Of a DNA stretch of 64,000 bases, positions 17,462 through 26,442 are shown piece by piece (the first letter of the stretch is position 1; every line of letters begins with the position of its first letter). Source of the stretch: CAXBES01 sp965367015 (GTDB lineage Bacteria > Bacteroidota > Bacteroidia > Flavobacteriales > Flavobacteriaceae); assembly GCA_965367015.1 (NCBI GenBank), contig CBDUGY010000001.1, forward strand, positions 1-64,000. Reading direction: 5' to 3'. The notes below the pieces were generated by a model. The model was not told the origin of the DNA, made no database searches, and saw nothing but the letters and a program-made list of their open reading frames with translations. The position numbers were made by a program, and so were the translations under genes.

Positions 17462-18454
17462 TTAATGTTCATTTTCTTCATCAAGAGTCGGAGCCGTGGC
17501 AACAGTCGAAATATGAAAAATAGCATCCCCTTGATGTACAATTGGAGCGTGATTAACATTAATTATATATCCTTCGTTCGGCGCTTTTACTTTAAAACGC
17601 ATGGTGCCGTATGGGTCGGTTATGGTGGCGAGGAATTCATCTTTTTTCACATGTTTATTGCAATCGATCTTCACATGTAATAAGCCACTTCTCTGAGCCC
17701 TAATCCATTTACTTTTTTCAATTAAAACACTATTTGAAATTGCTTTTGGTACTTGAAATTTTTCGTCAAGCATCTCCAAATGATTTAAGAAACGCATGAC
17801 GCCTTCAACACCATGTTTTACTATGTATTTATTGCTATTTAACGACTTTCCTCCTTCAAATAACAAAATGGGAATATCTTTTTTAGCGCAGGCCGTCCTA
17901 AACGATTTTTCAATATTAGGGGCGAGTACGATAAATGGAGCACTAAATTTTTCTGCTAATTGCATTAGCAAATCATCATTGGGTCTAACCCTAATTTGAG
18001 CTGCATTAAATCTACTGGCACCACCTGTATGAAAGTCTAAGCAATAGTTAACATGAGGTAAGATCATATTTGTAAGGTGATAAGCAACTCTGCTTGCCAG
18101 TGACCCTTTTTTAGATCCGGGAAATACTCTATTGAGGTCGCGACCATCCGGAAAAGCTCTATCTGCATTGAGAAAGCCGAAAATATTTAAAATAGGGATA
18201 CATATAATGGTGCCTTTTTTTGGTTTATTAATTTTTTTGGCGATGGTTTGTCTTACAATTTCAACACCGTTAATTTCATCACCATGAACGCCCGCCGTCA
18301 TTAATACTGTCGGTCTAGGAAGCAATGCTCGCTCGATAATGACAGGAATTTCAACCTTTGTTGAGGTGTACAATTTTGCAATACTAAAATCTATGGTCTT
18401 GCTTTCTCCAAGTCCAATGCGGTGTCCTAAGATTATAAGATCGTCTTTTGACAT
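17462..18454 (-). CDS. Succinylglutamate desuccinylase/aspartoacylase-family zinc hydrolase
   Basis: This 330-residue protein has the M14-like zinc motif HGDE (His57, Glu60) and the third ligand His142 (LDFHTGG). The RDLNRVFPG segment supplies the substrate-binding Arg/Asn. The C-terminal part (about 245-320) is a beta-barrel lid with a biotinyl-like look, common in the AspA/AstE group. Family members cleave amide bonds next to an acidic side chain. In this operon with two RimK ligases, a likely job is hydrolysis of a glutamyl-type amide made by them; that is inference. It starts 11 bp after RimK copy 1. Confidence 0.88.
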   Translation of the reverse strand: MSKDDLIILGHRIGLGESKTIDFSIAKLYTSTKVEIPVIIERALLPRPTVLMTAGVHGDEINGVEIVRQTIAKKINKPKKGTIICIPILNIFGFLNADRAFPDGRDLNRVFPGSKKGSLASRVAYHLTNMILPHVNYCLDFHTGGASRFNAAQIRVRPNDDLLMQLAEKFSAPFIVLAPNIEKSFRTACAKKDIPILLFEGGKSLNSNKYIVKHGVEGVMRFLNHLEMLDEKFQVPKAISNSVLIEKSKWIRAQRSGLLHVKIDCNKHVKKDEFLATITDPYGTMRFKVKAPNEGYIINVNHAPIVHQGDAIFHISTVATAPTLDEENEH

Positions 18455-18465
18455 TTTGTTTAAAA

Positions 18466-19338
18466 TTATACGTGTCGTTCTATATACTTTATGATAGTGG
18501 TTGCGATATCTTTGCCGGTAGCCTCTTCAATTCCTTCTAAACCGGGCGAAGAATTCACCTCTAATATTAGCGGACCTCTGGAACTTTGGAGCATATCGAC
18601 ACCCGCAATTCCCAATCCCATAGCTTTGGCAGCTTTCAAGGCGGCAATCTCTTCTTCGTCGGTTAGTTGAATCACCGAAGCATGACCTCCCCTGTGCAAG
18701 TTCGATCGAAATTCTCCTTCTTTACCTTGTCTCTTCATTGCACCCACTACTTGGCCGTCTACTATAAATGCTCGAATATCTGCACCACCAGCTTCCTTAA
18801 TAAATTCTTGTACAATTACTCTGGCCTGCAAATTATTAAAAGCTTCTATAACCGATTCGGCGGCTTTTCTCGTTTCCGCAAGAATTACACCTATCCCTTG
18901 GGTGCCTTCGAGGAGTTTAATAATAACTGGCGCTCCTCCGGCTTGATCCACAATTTCTTTTACGTTTTTCGAATAATTGGTAAAAATCGTTTTTGGAAGT
19001 CCTAATCCCGCGCGGGACAATACCTGAAGACTCCTCAACTTATCCCTTGATCGTACCAACGCTTGAGATTCGGTAGTTGTGAAGACATGCATCATTTCAA
19101 ATTGTCTAACCACTGCCGTACCGTAAAATGTTACTGAGGCTCCAATACGTGGGATAACAGCATCGGTATGATCTAACGGTTTTCCTTTGTAGAAAATAAC
19201 CGGATTTTTCTTCTCAATTACAATATCACATTTGGTGTGATTTATAACTTCAATAGTATGTTTTCTCTTTTTTGCTGCTTCAATCAGCCTTTGAGTAGAA
19301 TATAAATTCGGATTAGCCGAAAGAATCTTAATGTTCAT
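18466..19338 (-). CDS. rimK: RimK-family ATP-grasp alpha-L-glutamate ligase (copy 1)
   Basis: This 290-residue ligase has the RimK layout: N-terminal preATP-grasp domain (about 1-95), ATP-grasp with KLLEGTQGIGVILAET (glycine-rich ATP loop), VQEFIKEAGGADIRAF, and the magnesium-binding end LILEVNSSPGLEGIE. RimK adds glutamate residues to the C-terminus of ribosomal protein S6, and relatives act on other targets or make poly-alpha-glutamate. It overlaps the 3' end of the protease gene by 11 bp, which indicates translational coupling. Confidence 0.9.
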   Translation of the reverse strand: MNIKILSANPNLYSTQRLIEAAKKRKHTIEVINHTKCDIVIEKKNPVIFYKGKPLDHTDAVIPRIGASVTFYGTAVVRQFEMMHVFTTTESQALVRSRDKLRSLQVLSRAGLGLPKTIFTNYSKNVKEIVDQAGGAPVIIKLLEGTQGIGVILAETRKAAESVIEAFNNLQARVIVQEFIKEAGGADIRAFIVDGQVVGAMKRQGKEGEFRSNLHRGGHASVIQLTDEEEIAALKAAKAMGLGIAGVDMLQSSRGPLILEVNSSPGLEGIEEATGKDIATTIIKYIERHV

Positions 19339-19765
19339 GCTTCTGCTTTAATTTTAGTTTGTATGACAGATTTGTATTATTGATATCCACAATGAATCTT
19401 TTGGTTAGAAATTTTCTTCCTATTAAAACCGGATAGCGCATTTCTTCACGGTCACTAAGGGTTAAAAAAATAGGATATGTTTTGCCGAATAAAACTATTT
19501 CAGTTAAAACACGATAGCGGGCTTGTGCCGCACCATTGCTGCTTTTCACAACTTTTACATCGTATCTGTCAAAAATGAATTGCTTTTCGTGATAAGCCGG
19601 ATGTTCTTCATCTAAAAATATACATTTTAAATAATTGTCTTCAACAACCATATTCTTACAGTGAATACTCGATGTATATGCACCGGTATCAATCTTCACT
19701 TCTATATCGAACAAGTTTAATTCGGGAAAATCTGCTTTGTCTATTCTACCAATTTTTCGCTTCAA
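19328..19765 (-). CDS. RimB-like retropepsin-type aspartic protease
   Basis: The 145-residue protein is often named ATP-dependent zinc protease, but the visible motifs are those of a retropepsin-like aspartic protease: DTGAYTSSIH (Asp26-Thr-Gly) and a following flap-like strand, then RYPVLIGRKFL, the psi-loop partner motif. A single-domain protein like this would need to dimerise to make an active site. Family members are encoded beside RimK and are proposed to trim glutamyl tails. Here it lies between two RimK copies. Start chosen at the ATG giving the conserved KRKIGRID beginning. Confidence 0.85.
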   Translation of the reverse strand: MKRKIGRIDKADFPELNLFDIEVKIDTGAYTSSIHCKNMVVEDNYLKCIFLDEEHPAYHEKQFIFDRYDVKVVKSSNGAAQARYRVLTEIVLFGKTYPIFLTLSDREEMRYPVLIGRKFLTKRFIVDINNTNLSYKLKLKQKHEH

Positions 19766-19856
19766 ATTCTGGAAATTTAACTATCGCAAGATACTAAAAT
19801 GGGTTTGCAATAATTTATTTCTAAAGAAATTGTTCTTTTGAAGAAGTTTATTGGAA

Positions 19857-20729
19857 TCAACGTTTATTGCGTTCTATATAACCAATAATACTCTTGGATA
19901 TATTCTTTCCGGTAGTAGTTTCGATCCCCTCCAACCCTGGTGTGGAGTTTATCTCTAAAATCAACGGCCCTCGATCCGACTGAAGGATATCAACTCCGCA
20001 GACCCCTAACCGTAGCGCTTTTGCAGCTCGAATTGCGATTCGCTCTTCTTCATAACTTAACTTAATAACTGCCGCAGATCCCCCGCGATGCAAATTAGAT
20101 CTAAAGTCGCCTGCTTTACATTTCCTTTTCATAGATGCCACGACAACACCATCAACCACAATGACTCTTACATCTGTGCCTTCAGATTCTGAAATATATT
20201 CCTGGAGTACAAATTTTACCCCGGTGGAATGCAGTGTTTCAATTGTCGCCAGGGCAGATTGAGGTGTTTCGGCTAAAATAACACCATTACCATGAGTTCC
20301 TTCTAATAGTTTTATGATCACCGGCTTTCCATCGAAAGTTTTAAGTTGTTCTTCATAATTTAAGTTATTCATTAGAATCGTCTTGGGGACATCCACATTC
20401 GCTTTTACTAATATTTGAAAGCTAGTCCATTTGTCTCTTGAATTTAAAATAGCTTCAGAAGAAACAACTGAAAAAATCCCCATAGTCTCAAAATGCCGCA
20501 CTAAGGAAGAACCAAAATAAGTATTTGAAGCTCCAATTCTAGGTATTATAGCGTCGATATCATCAACAACCTCATCATGATATAGCATTACGGCCTTACC
20601 ATTGTCTACAGACAAATTAAAATAGCCGGGGTCTAAAACCTCTATCCCGTGATTGCGAGCTTCAGCGGCTCGAATAAGACTTTGAGTTGAGTAGAGACCT
20701 TCTCCACGAGATAGGATCGCGATGTTCAT
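19857..20729 (-). CDS. RimK-family ATP-grasp ligase (copy 2)
   Basis: A 290-residue paralogue of RimK copy 1 with equal length and the same motifs: KLLEGTHGNGVILAET, VLQEYISESEGTDVRV and LILEINSTPGLEGIE. It is the first gene of the minus-strand cluster and is separated from the protease gene by about 90 bp. The two copies differ across the N-terminal domain, which in RimK contacts the protein substrate, so they may act on different targets or at different steps (initiation and elongation). This division is inference. Confidence 0.88.
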   Translation of the reverse strand: MNIAILSRGEGLYSTQSLIRAAEARNHGIEVLDPGYFNLSVDNGKAVMLYHDEVVDDIDAIIPRIGASNTYFGSSLVRHFETMGIFSVVSSEAILNSRDKWTSFQILVKANVDVPKTILMNNLNYEEQLKTFDGKPVIIKLLEGTHGNGVILAETPQSALATIETLHSTGVKFVLQEYISESEGTDVRVIVVDGVVVASMKRKCKAGDFRSNLHRGGSAAVIKLSYEEERIAIRAAKALRLGVCGVDILQSDRGPLILEINSTPGLEGIETTTGKNISKSIIGYIERNKR

Positions 20730-20934
20730 GAATGATGTTTATATAGTGCAATTTAGATAAAAAACATTGCGGTCATTATTCCTTTAAATAAAAATTAACG
20801 GTAATATTTTCTTTTGATAATTAAAATACTGCATGCCATGTTGAAATTCCGGTAAACGAATTTTTAACCGTGAAATTTAACCCCTCTTTAACAAGAATTG
20901 ATTTAATAAAAACATTGAACAATAAAATTGCTAT

Positions 20935-20942
20935 TATCTTTG
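20935..20942 (+). promoter_or_regulatory. -7 promoter element TATCTTTG immediately before uvrC
   Basis: An exact TAnnTTTG box ends only 4 bp before the uvrC ATG. Transcription would be expected to start at or within the first codon, implying a leaderless message. A TTG at 20915-20917 gives a 17-bp spacer. Confidence 0.5.
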
Positions 20943-20946
20943 AAGT

Positions 20947-22746
20947 ATGGATGACGCCTCAGTGACTTTACAAATTTCTACTCTTCCCGAGTCTCCCGGG
21001 GTTTATCAATATTACGATAAAGAAGAAAAGTTGTTATATGTTGGGAAAGCTAAGAATTTGAAAAAAAGAGTAGCTTCTTATTTCACCAAGCAACATGACA
21101 ATGCTCGCACCAGATTATTGGTTAAAAAGATAAGGAACATTAAACATATTGTGGTCGCCACGGAAACCGACGCGCTATTGTTAGAAAATAACCTTATAAA
21201 AAAATATCAGCCGCGCTATAATGTGATGCTGAAAGATGACAAAACATATCCGTGGATTTGCATCAAAAACGAACGTTTTCCGAGAGTATTCCCAACGCGC
21301 AGAATGATTAAAGACGGATCTGAATATTTCGGTCCGTTTACAAGCATGAAAACAGTTCATACCTTGCTCGACTTAATTAAGGGGTTGTATCCATTAAGAA
21401 CGTGTAACTATGATCTTTCAGAAGAAAAAATTAAGGCTGGCAAATATAAAGTTTGTCTCGAATATCATTTAGGAAATTGTTTGGGGCCATGTGAAGGTTT
21501 GTATTCTGAAAAAGAATATCATGAAAATATTGAGGCGATTCGAAATATCGTAAAAGGAAATTTTAAAGATTCTTTAGTGCGTTTTCGGGAACAAATGAAG
21601 CAGTATGCCGAGCAATTGAAGTTTGAGGATGCGCAGCGTGTAAAGGAAAAGATCGATATTTTAGAGAATTACCAAGTGAAATCAACAGTAGTGAATCCTA
21701 AAATTACAAATGTTGATGTGTTCTCCGTAATTTCCGATGAAAGCTACGGCTACGTCAATTTTTTGCAGATTTCCTTCGGAAGTATCATTCGTTCCCATAC
21801 CTTGGAAATAAAGAAGAAATTAGACGAAACTGATAAAGAACTGCTCCAGCTTGCGGTGATTGAGTTACGGCAGCGGTTTCATTCACAATCGAAGGAAATT
21901 TATGTTCCGTTCCCGATTACGGTTGAAGAGGGTGTGAAAATTCATATTCCCAAGGCAGGAGATAAAAAGCACATTTTAGATCTTTCGATTCGTAATGCTA
22001 AGTATTATCGAATGGAACGCTTTAAACAAGCAAAGATCGTTGATCCCGATCGTCATGAGAAAAGAATTATGGCTCAGATGAAAAAAGATCTTAGATTGAG
22101 TGAGGAACCTCGTCATATCGAATGTTTCGACAATAGTAATATTCAAGGGACAAACCCTGTTGCCGCATGTGTTGTTTTTAAAAATGGAAAACCAAGTAAA
22201 AAAGATTATCGTAAATACAATATCAAAACTGTGGAAGGTCCGGATGATTTTGCATCTATGGAAGAAGTGGTCTATAGACGCTATAAAAGACTGCTGGATG
22301 AGGAGCAACCTTTACCACAACTCATCATCATAGATGGAGGGAAGGGACAGTTGTCTTCTTCTTTAAAAAGTTTAGATATTTTGGGTTTACGTGGAAAAAT
22401 TGCAATTATTGGAATTGCAAAACGACTAGAAGAATTATTCTACCCAGATGATCCTATACCATTGTATCTGGATAAGAAATCTGAAACTTTAAAGATAATA
22501 CAGCAATTACGAAATGAGGCGCATAGATTTGGAATTACCTTTCATCGCCAGAAAAGAAGTAAGGAGGCGTTAAATACAGAACTGGAAACGATTTCAGGAA
22601 TTGGTGAAAAAACGGTAATTGAATTGCTTTCGCACTTTAAAAGCAGTAAACGGGTATCTGAAGCGAATTTTGAAGAATTAGCCAAAGTGGTAGGTGCTAG
22701 TAGGGCTAAGAAGATTATGGAGCATTTTAATAATGATAATGGGTAA
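20947..22746 (+). CDS. uvrC: UvrABC excinuclease subunit C
   Basis: This 599-residue nuclease makes both incisions in nucleotide excision repair. In order: GIY-YIG domain at the N-terminus (SPGVYQYYDKEEKLLYVGKAKNLKKRV, about 14-40), a cysteine-containing linker (CLEYHLGNCLGPCEG), UVR motif at about 205-240, the RNase H-like C-terminal nuclease (ECFDNSNIQG and IIDGGKGQL) and tandem helix-hairpin-helix at about 545-595. Length is normal. The start fits the family, although the promoter box lies almost on it. The patatin gene follows after 37 bp. Confidence 0.97.
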   Translation: MDDASVTLQISTLPESPGVYQYYDKEEKLLYVGKAKNLKKRVASYFTKQHDNARTRLLVKKIRNIKHIVVATETDALLLENNLIKKYQPRYNVMLKDDKTYPWICIKNERFPRVFPTRRMIKDGSEYFGPFTSMKTVHTLLDLIKGLYPLRTCNYDLSEEKIKAGKYKVCLEYHLGNCLGPCEGLYSEKEYHENIEAIRNIVKGNFKDSLVRFREQMKQYAEQLKFEDAQRVKEKIDILENYQVKSTVVNPKITNVDVFSVISDESYGYVNFLQISFGSIIRSHTLEIKKKLDETDKELLQLAVIELRQRFHSQSKEIYVPFPITVEEGVKIHIPKAGDKKHILDLSIRNAKYYRMERFKQAKIVDPDRHEKRIMAQMKKDLRLSEEPRHIECFDNSNIQGTNPVAACVVFKNGKPSKKDYRKYNIKTVEGPDDFASMEEVVYRRYKRLLDEEQPLPQLIIIDGGKGQLSSSLKSLDILGLRGKIAIIGIAKRLEELFYPDDPIPLYLDKKSETLKIIQQLRNEAHRFGITFHRQKRSKEALNTELETISGIGEKTVIELLSHFKSSKRVSEANFEELAKVVGASRAKKIMEHFNNDNG

Positions 22747-22783
22747 GGGTTCTAATTGAGCCTTCCCGAACAAACAAATAAAT

Positions 22784-25015
22784 TTGAAAAAAATAATTTT
22801 CATAGTATTAATACTTTTTTCAGCCTTTGGATATTCTCAGGAAGATGACTCTGAAGATCTAAAAGTAGGTCTTGTATTAAGTGGAGGAGGGGCAAAAGGA
22901 TTGGCGCATATTGGTGCTTTGAAAGTGATCGAAGAAGCCGGTATAAGAATTGATTATATCGGGGGAACGAGTATGGGTGCAATAATTGGAGCGTTGTACG
23001 CTTCGGGCTATTCGGCAAAACAACTCGATTCTATTTTTAATGCAGTCGATTTCAATACCATCATACAGGATAATATTCCGCGAAGCTCAAAAACCTTTTA
23101 CGAAAAAGAAGAATCTGAAAAGTATGCAATCACTCTTCCATTTGATAAATTCCAGATCGGAATTCCATCAGGTCTTTCTAAAGGGCAGAATGTGTATAAT
23201 TTAATTTCTAAACTTACTTCGCATGTGAATAGTGGGAATGACTTCAGCAAATTGCCAATTCCATTTTTTTGTGTTGCAACGAATGTAGAAACAGGAGAAG
23301 AAGTAATCTTAGAGAAGGGGTATTTGCCGAGGGCGGTTTCTGCAAGTGGAGCATTACCCTCCTTATTCAGTCCGGTCATGGTCAATGATACGCTGTTGGT
23401 TGATGGGGGCGTGGTTAATAATTATCCGGTTGATGAAGTAAGAGCTAAAGGAATGGATATTGTTATTGGAATTGACGTTCAAGATGGCTTAAAGAACAGA
23501 AACGCATTACGGTCTGCATTCGATGTTCTAGTCCAGATAAATAATTATCGAACTATTCATGTGATGAAGGCAAAAAAGGAGCGAACAGATATTTATATTC
23601 AGCCTAATATTGAGAATTTTTCTGTTGTGTCATTTAGTGAAGGGAGAAAAATAATTGATTCTGGTCAAAAAGCCGCAGATACCCTAAAAAATCAGTTGAT
23701 TCAACTGGCTAGCCGACAGAAAAAAACAGCAAAGCAAGAGGTTTCATTTTTAGAAAGAAATACCTTGTATATCAAGGATGTGGAGGTAAATGGAATTGAA
23801 AATTACACTAGAGCGTATGTGTTAGGGAAATTAAAACTTAAAACACCTGCCGAAGTCACTTATGAAGAGTTTAGTGAGGGAATAAACAATCTCTCGGCTA
23901 CCAATAATTTTCAGGATATTGATTATAGATTAGTTCCGGCAGGCGAAGACGGATATAATGTAGTATTTACTATTAGAGAGAATAACGCAAAAATGCTTTT
24001 GCGAATTGGTGCACACTATGACGATCTCTACAGGACTGCGGCTATGATAAATATAACTCGCAAACGACTTTTTACAAATAATGACATAGCTTCATTAGAT
24101 TTTATGGTGGGAGATAATCTACGCTATGATTTCAATTATTATATCGACAAAGGTTTTTATTGGAGTGTGGGTCTTAATTCCAGTTTTAACTTCTTTGAAG
24201 AAAATGTTAAGCCCGAATTCGTGGCACCAGAAACACTAACCACCGAAAATTCTCAGCTCAATCAAATTAGACTTCAGTATGAGGATTTTACAAATCAGAT
24301 ATATGCAGAAACTCTTTTTAGAAGGAGCTTCTTACTGGGGGGTGGAATAGAACATAAATATCTTCGGTATATTTCTGAAACAATTGGTATTGATGAAAAT
24401 AACGCACCTCGTACAATATTTGAAAGTACTAACTACTACAGCACCTATGGTTTCCTTAAATACGATACTTTAGATCATACCTTTTTCCCCAATAGTGGTT
24501 TGTTTTTTGAAGGGGATTTTCATCTTTATTTATTTTCACATGGAAGAAATAATGATTTTAAACAATTCTCCATCGCTAAGGCCTTCGCCGGTTATGCAGC
24601 ATCTCTTGGTAAACTCTCAGCATTTCTCACCACGGAAGGCGGATTTAAAATTGGCGGAAACAATACCCGATCACTGGATTTCTTTGTAGGGGGTTATGGG
24701 TTTAAACAGGTAAATAATATAACCCCTTTATACGGGTATAAACCTTTGAGTCTGCGCGGTAATACCTATTTAAAATCAGCACTTACTGTAGATTACGAAA
24801 TATATAAGAATAACTATTTAATTGCCTTCGGAAACATTTCGAATGTAGGAGATGATCTTTTCGAAGATGGCCGTTGGATAGACCGCATAAATTATATTGG
24901 TTTTGGTTTGGGTTATGGTCTCGATACATTTCTGGGCCCCATAGAATTAAAATATGCCTTTTCCCCCGAGCGCGATGAAGGAGAATGGTATGTAAGTGCC
25001 GGGTTTCGATTTTAA
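22784..25015 (+). CDS. Patatin-like phospholipase fused to POTRA and BamA-type barrel (type Vd-like)
   Basis: The 743-residue protein starts at a TTG codon that gives a good signal peptide (MKKIIFIVLILFSAFGYSQ); no ATG upstream keeps it. The patatin domain (about 27-300) has the oxyanion loop GGGAKG, nucleophile Ser63 in GTSMG and Asp207 in DGG, forming the Ser-Asp dyad. A POTRA-like region follows (about 320-405), then a C-terminal outer-membrane barrel of the surface-antigen/Omp85 type ending in WYVSAGFRF. The order is that of the PlpD/FplA class of type Vd autotransporters, so it is probably an outer-membrane lipase acting on phospholipid. Co-transcription with uvrC is likely, given the short gap. 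Confidence 0.9.
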   Translation: MKKIIFIVLILFSAFGYSQEDDSEDLKVGLVLSGGGAKGLAHIGALKVIEEAGIRIDYIGGTSMGAIIGALYASGYSAKQLDSIFNAVDFNTIIQDNIPRSSKTFYEKEESEKYAITLPFDKFQIGIPSGLSKGQNVYNLISKLTSHVNSGNDFSKLPIPFFCVATNVETGEEVILEKGYLPRAVSASGALPSLFSPVMVNDTLLVDGGVVNNYPVDEVRAKGMDIVIGIDVQDGLKNRNALRSAFDVLVQINNYRTIHVMKAKKERTDIYIQPNIENFSVVSFSEGRKIIDSGQKAADTLKNQLIQLASRQKKTAKQEVSFLERNTLYIKDVEVNGIENYTRAYVLGKLKLKTPAEVTYEEFSEGINNLSATNNFQDIDYRLVPAGEDGYNVVFTIRENNAKMLLRIGAHYDDLYRTAAMINITRKRLFTNNDIASLDFMVGDNLRYDFNYYIDKGFYWSVGLNSSFNFFEENVKPEFVAPETLTTENSQLNQIRLQYEDFTNQIYAETLFRRSFLLGGGIEHKYLRYISETIGIDENNAPRTIFESTNYYSTYGFLKYDTLDHTFFPNSGLFFEGDFHLYLFSHGRNNDFKQFSIAKAFAGYAASLGKLSAFLTTEGGFKIGGNNTRSLDFFVGGYGFKQVNNITPLYGYKPLSLRGNTYLKSALTVDYEIYKNNYLIAFGNISNVGDDLFEDGRWIDRINYIGFGLGYGLDTFLGPIELKYAFSPERDEGEWYVSAGFRF

Positions 25016-25107
25016 GAAGTGTTCAGTGTAGATTTGCCAGTTTTCAGTTTAGAGTTCAAATCATAACTTTTATTAAAACTTTAAATCCGCAACCCTTAAT
25101 TTTTTCC

Positions 25108-25115
25108 GATATTTG
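25108..25115 (+). promoter_or_regulatory. -7-like element GATATTTG upstream of hmgA
   Basis: It matches TAnnTTTG at seven of eight positions and lies 19 bp before the hmgA ATG. Confidence 0.35.
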
Positions 25116-25134
25116 TGTAGTAAATCAATAACTC

Positions 25135-26295
25135 ATGCCTTTTTATCATCAATTAGGGAAAATACCTCCCAAAAGACATACGCAATTTCGCAAACCCGAC
25201 GGAACACTATATGCAGAACAACTTTTCGGAACAATTGGTTTCGACGGTATGTACAGCAACCTGTATCACGAACACCGTCCAACTCAGGTAAAGGAAATTA
25301 AAAAGCAGTACAGTGTCGCTCCCAAGATTGCTAAGGCAAATAATATGCAATCTTATCGCTTTAGAGGTTTTCAGGTTAAAGCCGAGAATGATTACTTAGA
25401 CAGTCGCAAAGTTGTTCTAACAAATAGTGATTGTAATATAATTCTCGCTGCGCCAAAGAAATCGCTGCGAGATTATTTCTATAAAAATACAGATGCCGAC
25501 GAGCTTATTTTCATCCATAAAGGAACGGGAACTTTAAGAACCCATATGGGAAATCTCGACTTTAAATACGGAGATTATTTGTTGGTACCTCGTGGAATTA
25601 TCTACCAAATTGATTTTGATACAGAAGATAACCGACTTTTTATCGTTGAGTCGTATAGACCCATCTATACCCCTAAACGCTATAGAAATTGGTTTGGTCA
25701 GTTATTGGAGCATTCACCTTTTTGTGAAAGAGATATACGAAAGCCACAAGAGCTGGAGACTTTCAATGAAAAAGGAGATTTTTTAATGAAAATAAAAAAG
25801 CAGGATGAAATCATCGAAATGATCTATGCCACACATCCATTCGATGTGGTGGGTTATGATGGTTATAACTTTCCGTATGCATTTTCAATCCATGACTTCG
25901 AACCCATTACCGGGCGTATTCACCAACCGCCTCCGGTACACCAAACATTCGAGACAGATGCTTTTGTAGTTTGTAGTTTCGTTCCGCGATTATACGATTA
26001 TCATCCGTTGAGCATTCCGGCACCATACAATCACAGCAATATAGATAGCGATGAGGTTTTGTATTATGTAGATGGCGACTTTATGAGTAGAAACGATGTG
26101 GATGCAGGTCATATTTCACTTCACCCGGCGGGGATTCCTCACGGACCTCATCCAGGAGCGACCGAAAGAAGCATTGGTAAAATTAAGACAGACGAATTAG
26201 CAGTAATGGTTGATACATTTAAACCGTTAAAAGTGACGGAAGAAGCATTAAAAATTGCAGATGAAAGTTATTATCAGTCATGGCTGGAAGAATAA
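25135..26295 (+). CDS. hmgA: Homogentisate 1,2-dioxygenase
   Basis: This 386-residue cupin-fold enzyme opens the aromatic ring of homogentisate to maleylacetoacetate in tyrosine and phenylalanine breakdown. The N-terminal half shows the family segment KGTGTLRTHMGNLDFKYGDY and the C-terminal half the active-site stretch HPAGIPHGPHPG (His336, His339). It is shorter than the 430-440-residue enzymes of proteobacteria but is the usual length for this phylum. hppD, the preceding step in the pathway, follows in the same direction after 147 bp that hold a palindromic repeat. Confidence 0.93.
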   Translation: MPFYHQLGKIPPKRHTQFRKPDGTLYAEQLFGTIGFDGMYSNLYHEHRPTQVKEIKKQYSVAPKIAKANNMQSYRFRGFQVKAENDYLDSRKVVLTNSDCNIILAAPKKSLRDYFYKNTDADELIFIHKGTGTLRTHMGNLDFKYGDYLLVPRGIIYQIDFDTEDNRLFIVESYRPIYTPKRYRNWFGQLLEHSPFCERDIRKPQELETFNEKGDFLMKIKKQDEIIEMIYATHPFDVVGYDGYNFPYAFSIHDFEPITGRIHQPPPVHQTFETDAFVVCSFVPRLYDYHPLSIPAPYNHSNIDSDEVLYYVDGDFMSRNDVDAGHISLHPAGIPHGPHPGATERSIGKIKTDELAVMVDTFKPLKVTEEALKIADESYYQSWLEE

Positions 26296-26302
26296 TGAAA
26301 AG

Positions 26303-26375
26303 GAGCTATTTCCCGCTTTCTGCTATATCCCTGAACACGCTAAGAGCGTCAGGGGATGCCGCATCAATCGGGGCT
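26303..26375. repeat. Palindromic interspersed element between hmgA and hppD
   Basis: The element has nested inverted arms: CCCTGA with TCAGGG, CGCT with AGCG, and outer TCCCG with CGGGG. Its conserved outer text (CCCGCTTTCTGCTATATCC and GGATGCCGCATCAATCGGGG) resembles intergenic palindromic repeats that I recall as common in flavobacterial genomes. Only one copy is in this window. It could fold in the hmgA-hppD transcript and tune mRNA stability. Confidence 0.6.
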
Positions 26376-26442
26376 AAAATATATAGTACATCAAAGAATA
26401 ATGCCATTCGTAAATCGTTTTTTGGCTTAAAAAAATTAAATT

